Source: Archangium sp. (lineage in GTDB: Bacteria > Myxococcota > Myxococcia > Myxococcales > Myxococcaceae). From it: a stretch of 6,925 bases of DNA. The notes beneath the pieces are model-generated. The model was not told where the DNA came from. It searched no databases and worked only from the letters and a program-made list of their open reading frames with translations. The stretch is taken from positions 1-6,925 of the forward strand of contig JAEUJR010000359.1 of NCBI GenBank assembly GCA_016793585.1. Direction: 5' to 3'. This document shows positions 6,846 to 6,925 of the stretch, in pieces (within the stretch, counting starts at the first letter, position 1; each line of letters begins with the position of its first letter). A program made the translations under genes and the position numbers.

Positions 6846-6888
6846 TGGACTAGCAGAAATGTCGAAACTGGACCTTCTGGCTGGTCCA
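6846..6888. promoter_or_regulatory. Candidate MocR operator: three TGGAC(C/T) boxes
   Basis: Boxes are TGGACT (6846-6851), TGGACC (6869-6874) and GGTCCA (6883-6888). The second and third form a perfect six-base inverted repeat with an eight-base spacer. The first is a direct repeat 23 bases from the second, about two helical turns. This mix of direct and inverted boxes in the gap between a MocR gene and its divergent neighbour fits known MocR-type operators such as those of GabR and PdxR, which also span several half-sites. Binding by the adjacent regulator is inferred from position. Confidence 0.55.
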
Positions 6889-6910
6889 TGAGTTCGGCAC
6901 GGTGCGCGCC

Positions 6911-6925
6911 ATGAGACGACGCGAA
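6911..6925 (+). CDS. Possible start of a divergent gene (partial)
   Basis: ATG at 6911 opens a frame reading MRRRE to the window edge. Position is the only support: MocR regulators are often transcribed away from the gene they control, and the operator-like boxes lie 22 bases upstream. An earlier ATG at 6888 closes after eight codons. No clear ribosome binding site precedes 6911. The product cannot be guessed. Confidence 0.3.

Noticed and set aside
5697..6914. Plus-strand open frame of about 405 codons opposite the MocR gene
   Set aside because: Rich in Arg, His and Ala with no recognisable domain; it mirrors a well-supported MocR gene and is an expected antisense frame in GC-rich DNA.

Overview
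The window is GC-rich, densely coded bacterial DNA. It most likely comes from a myxobacterium (Myxococcota). The strongest marker is a broken gene whose C-terminus looks like a MYXO-CTERM sorting signal: Gly-Cys-Ser, a short hydrophobic stretch, then Arg-Arg-Arg. Neighbouring predicted lipoproteins of a style common in that phylum agree with this. No RNA gene, insertion sequence, CRISPR array or gap over 300 bases without a gene was seen.

Plus-strand half (1-2065). The last codons of an aldehyde dehydrogenase overlap by one base a complete DUF779 gene, a pairing known from many bacteria. After 74 bases, which hold a direct repeat and a long nested hairpin, comes a gene fusing an SRPBCC (START-like) domain to a VOC (glyoxalase-like) domain. 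It is followed by a YafY-type HTH-WYL transcription regulator that may control it.

Minus-strand half (2067-6839, read right to left). A MocR-type regulator (GntR-like winged helix fused to an aminotransferase-like PLP domain) leads a tightly spaced series. Next come a frameshifted secreted MYXO-CTERM protein, a lipoprotein with a degenerate von Willebrand A-like domain, and a frameshifted trypsin-like lipoprotein protease with C-terminal beta-sandwich (PPC-like) domains. Gaps are 32, 9 and 31 bases, so co-transcription is plausible. The three downstream products are all predicted to be exported, which suggests a small cell-surface module of unknown function. The two halves converge with one base between stop codons.

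Right edge (6840-6925). The upstream region of the MocR gene contains three TGGAC(C/T)-type boxes, a good candidate operator. Beyond them a divergent gene may begin at 6911, but only five codons are visible.

The two frameshifts are each one base, lie beside short homopolymers and run in opposite senses (one missing base, one extra base). The sequence alone cannot tell real decay from base-calling error. The other complete genes are intact.
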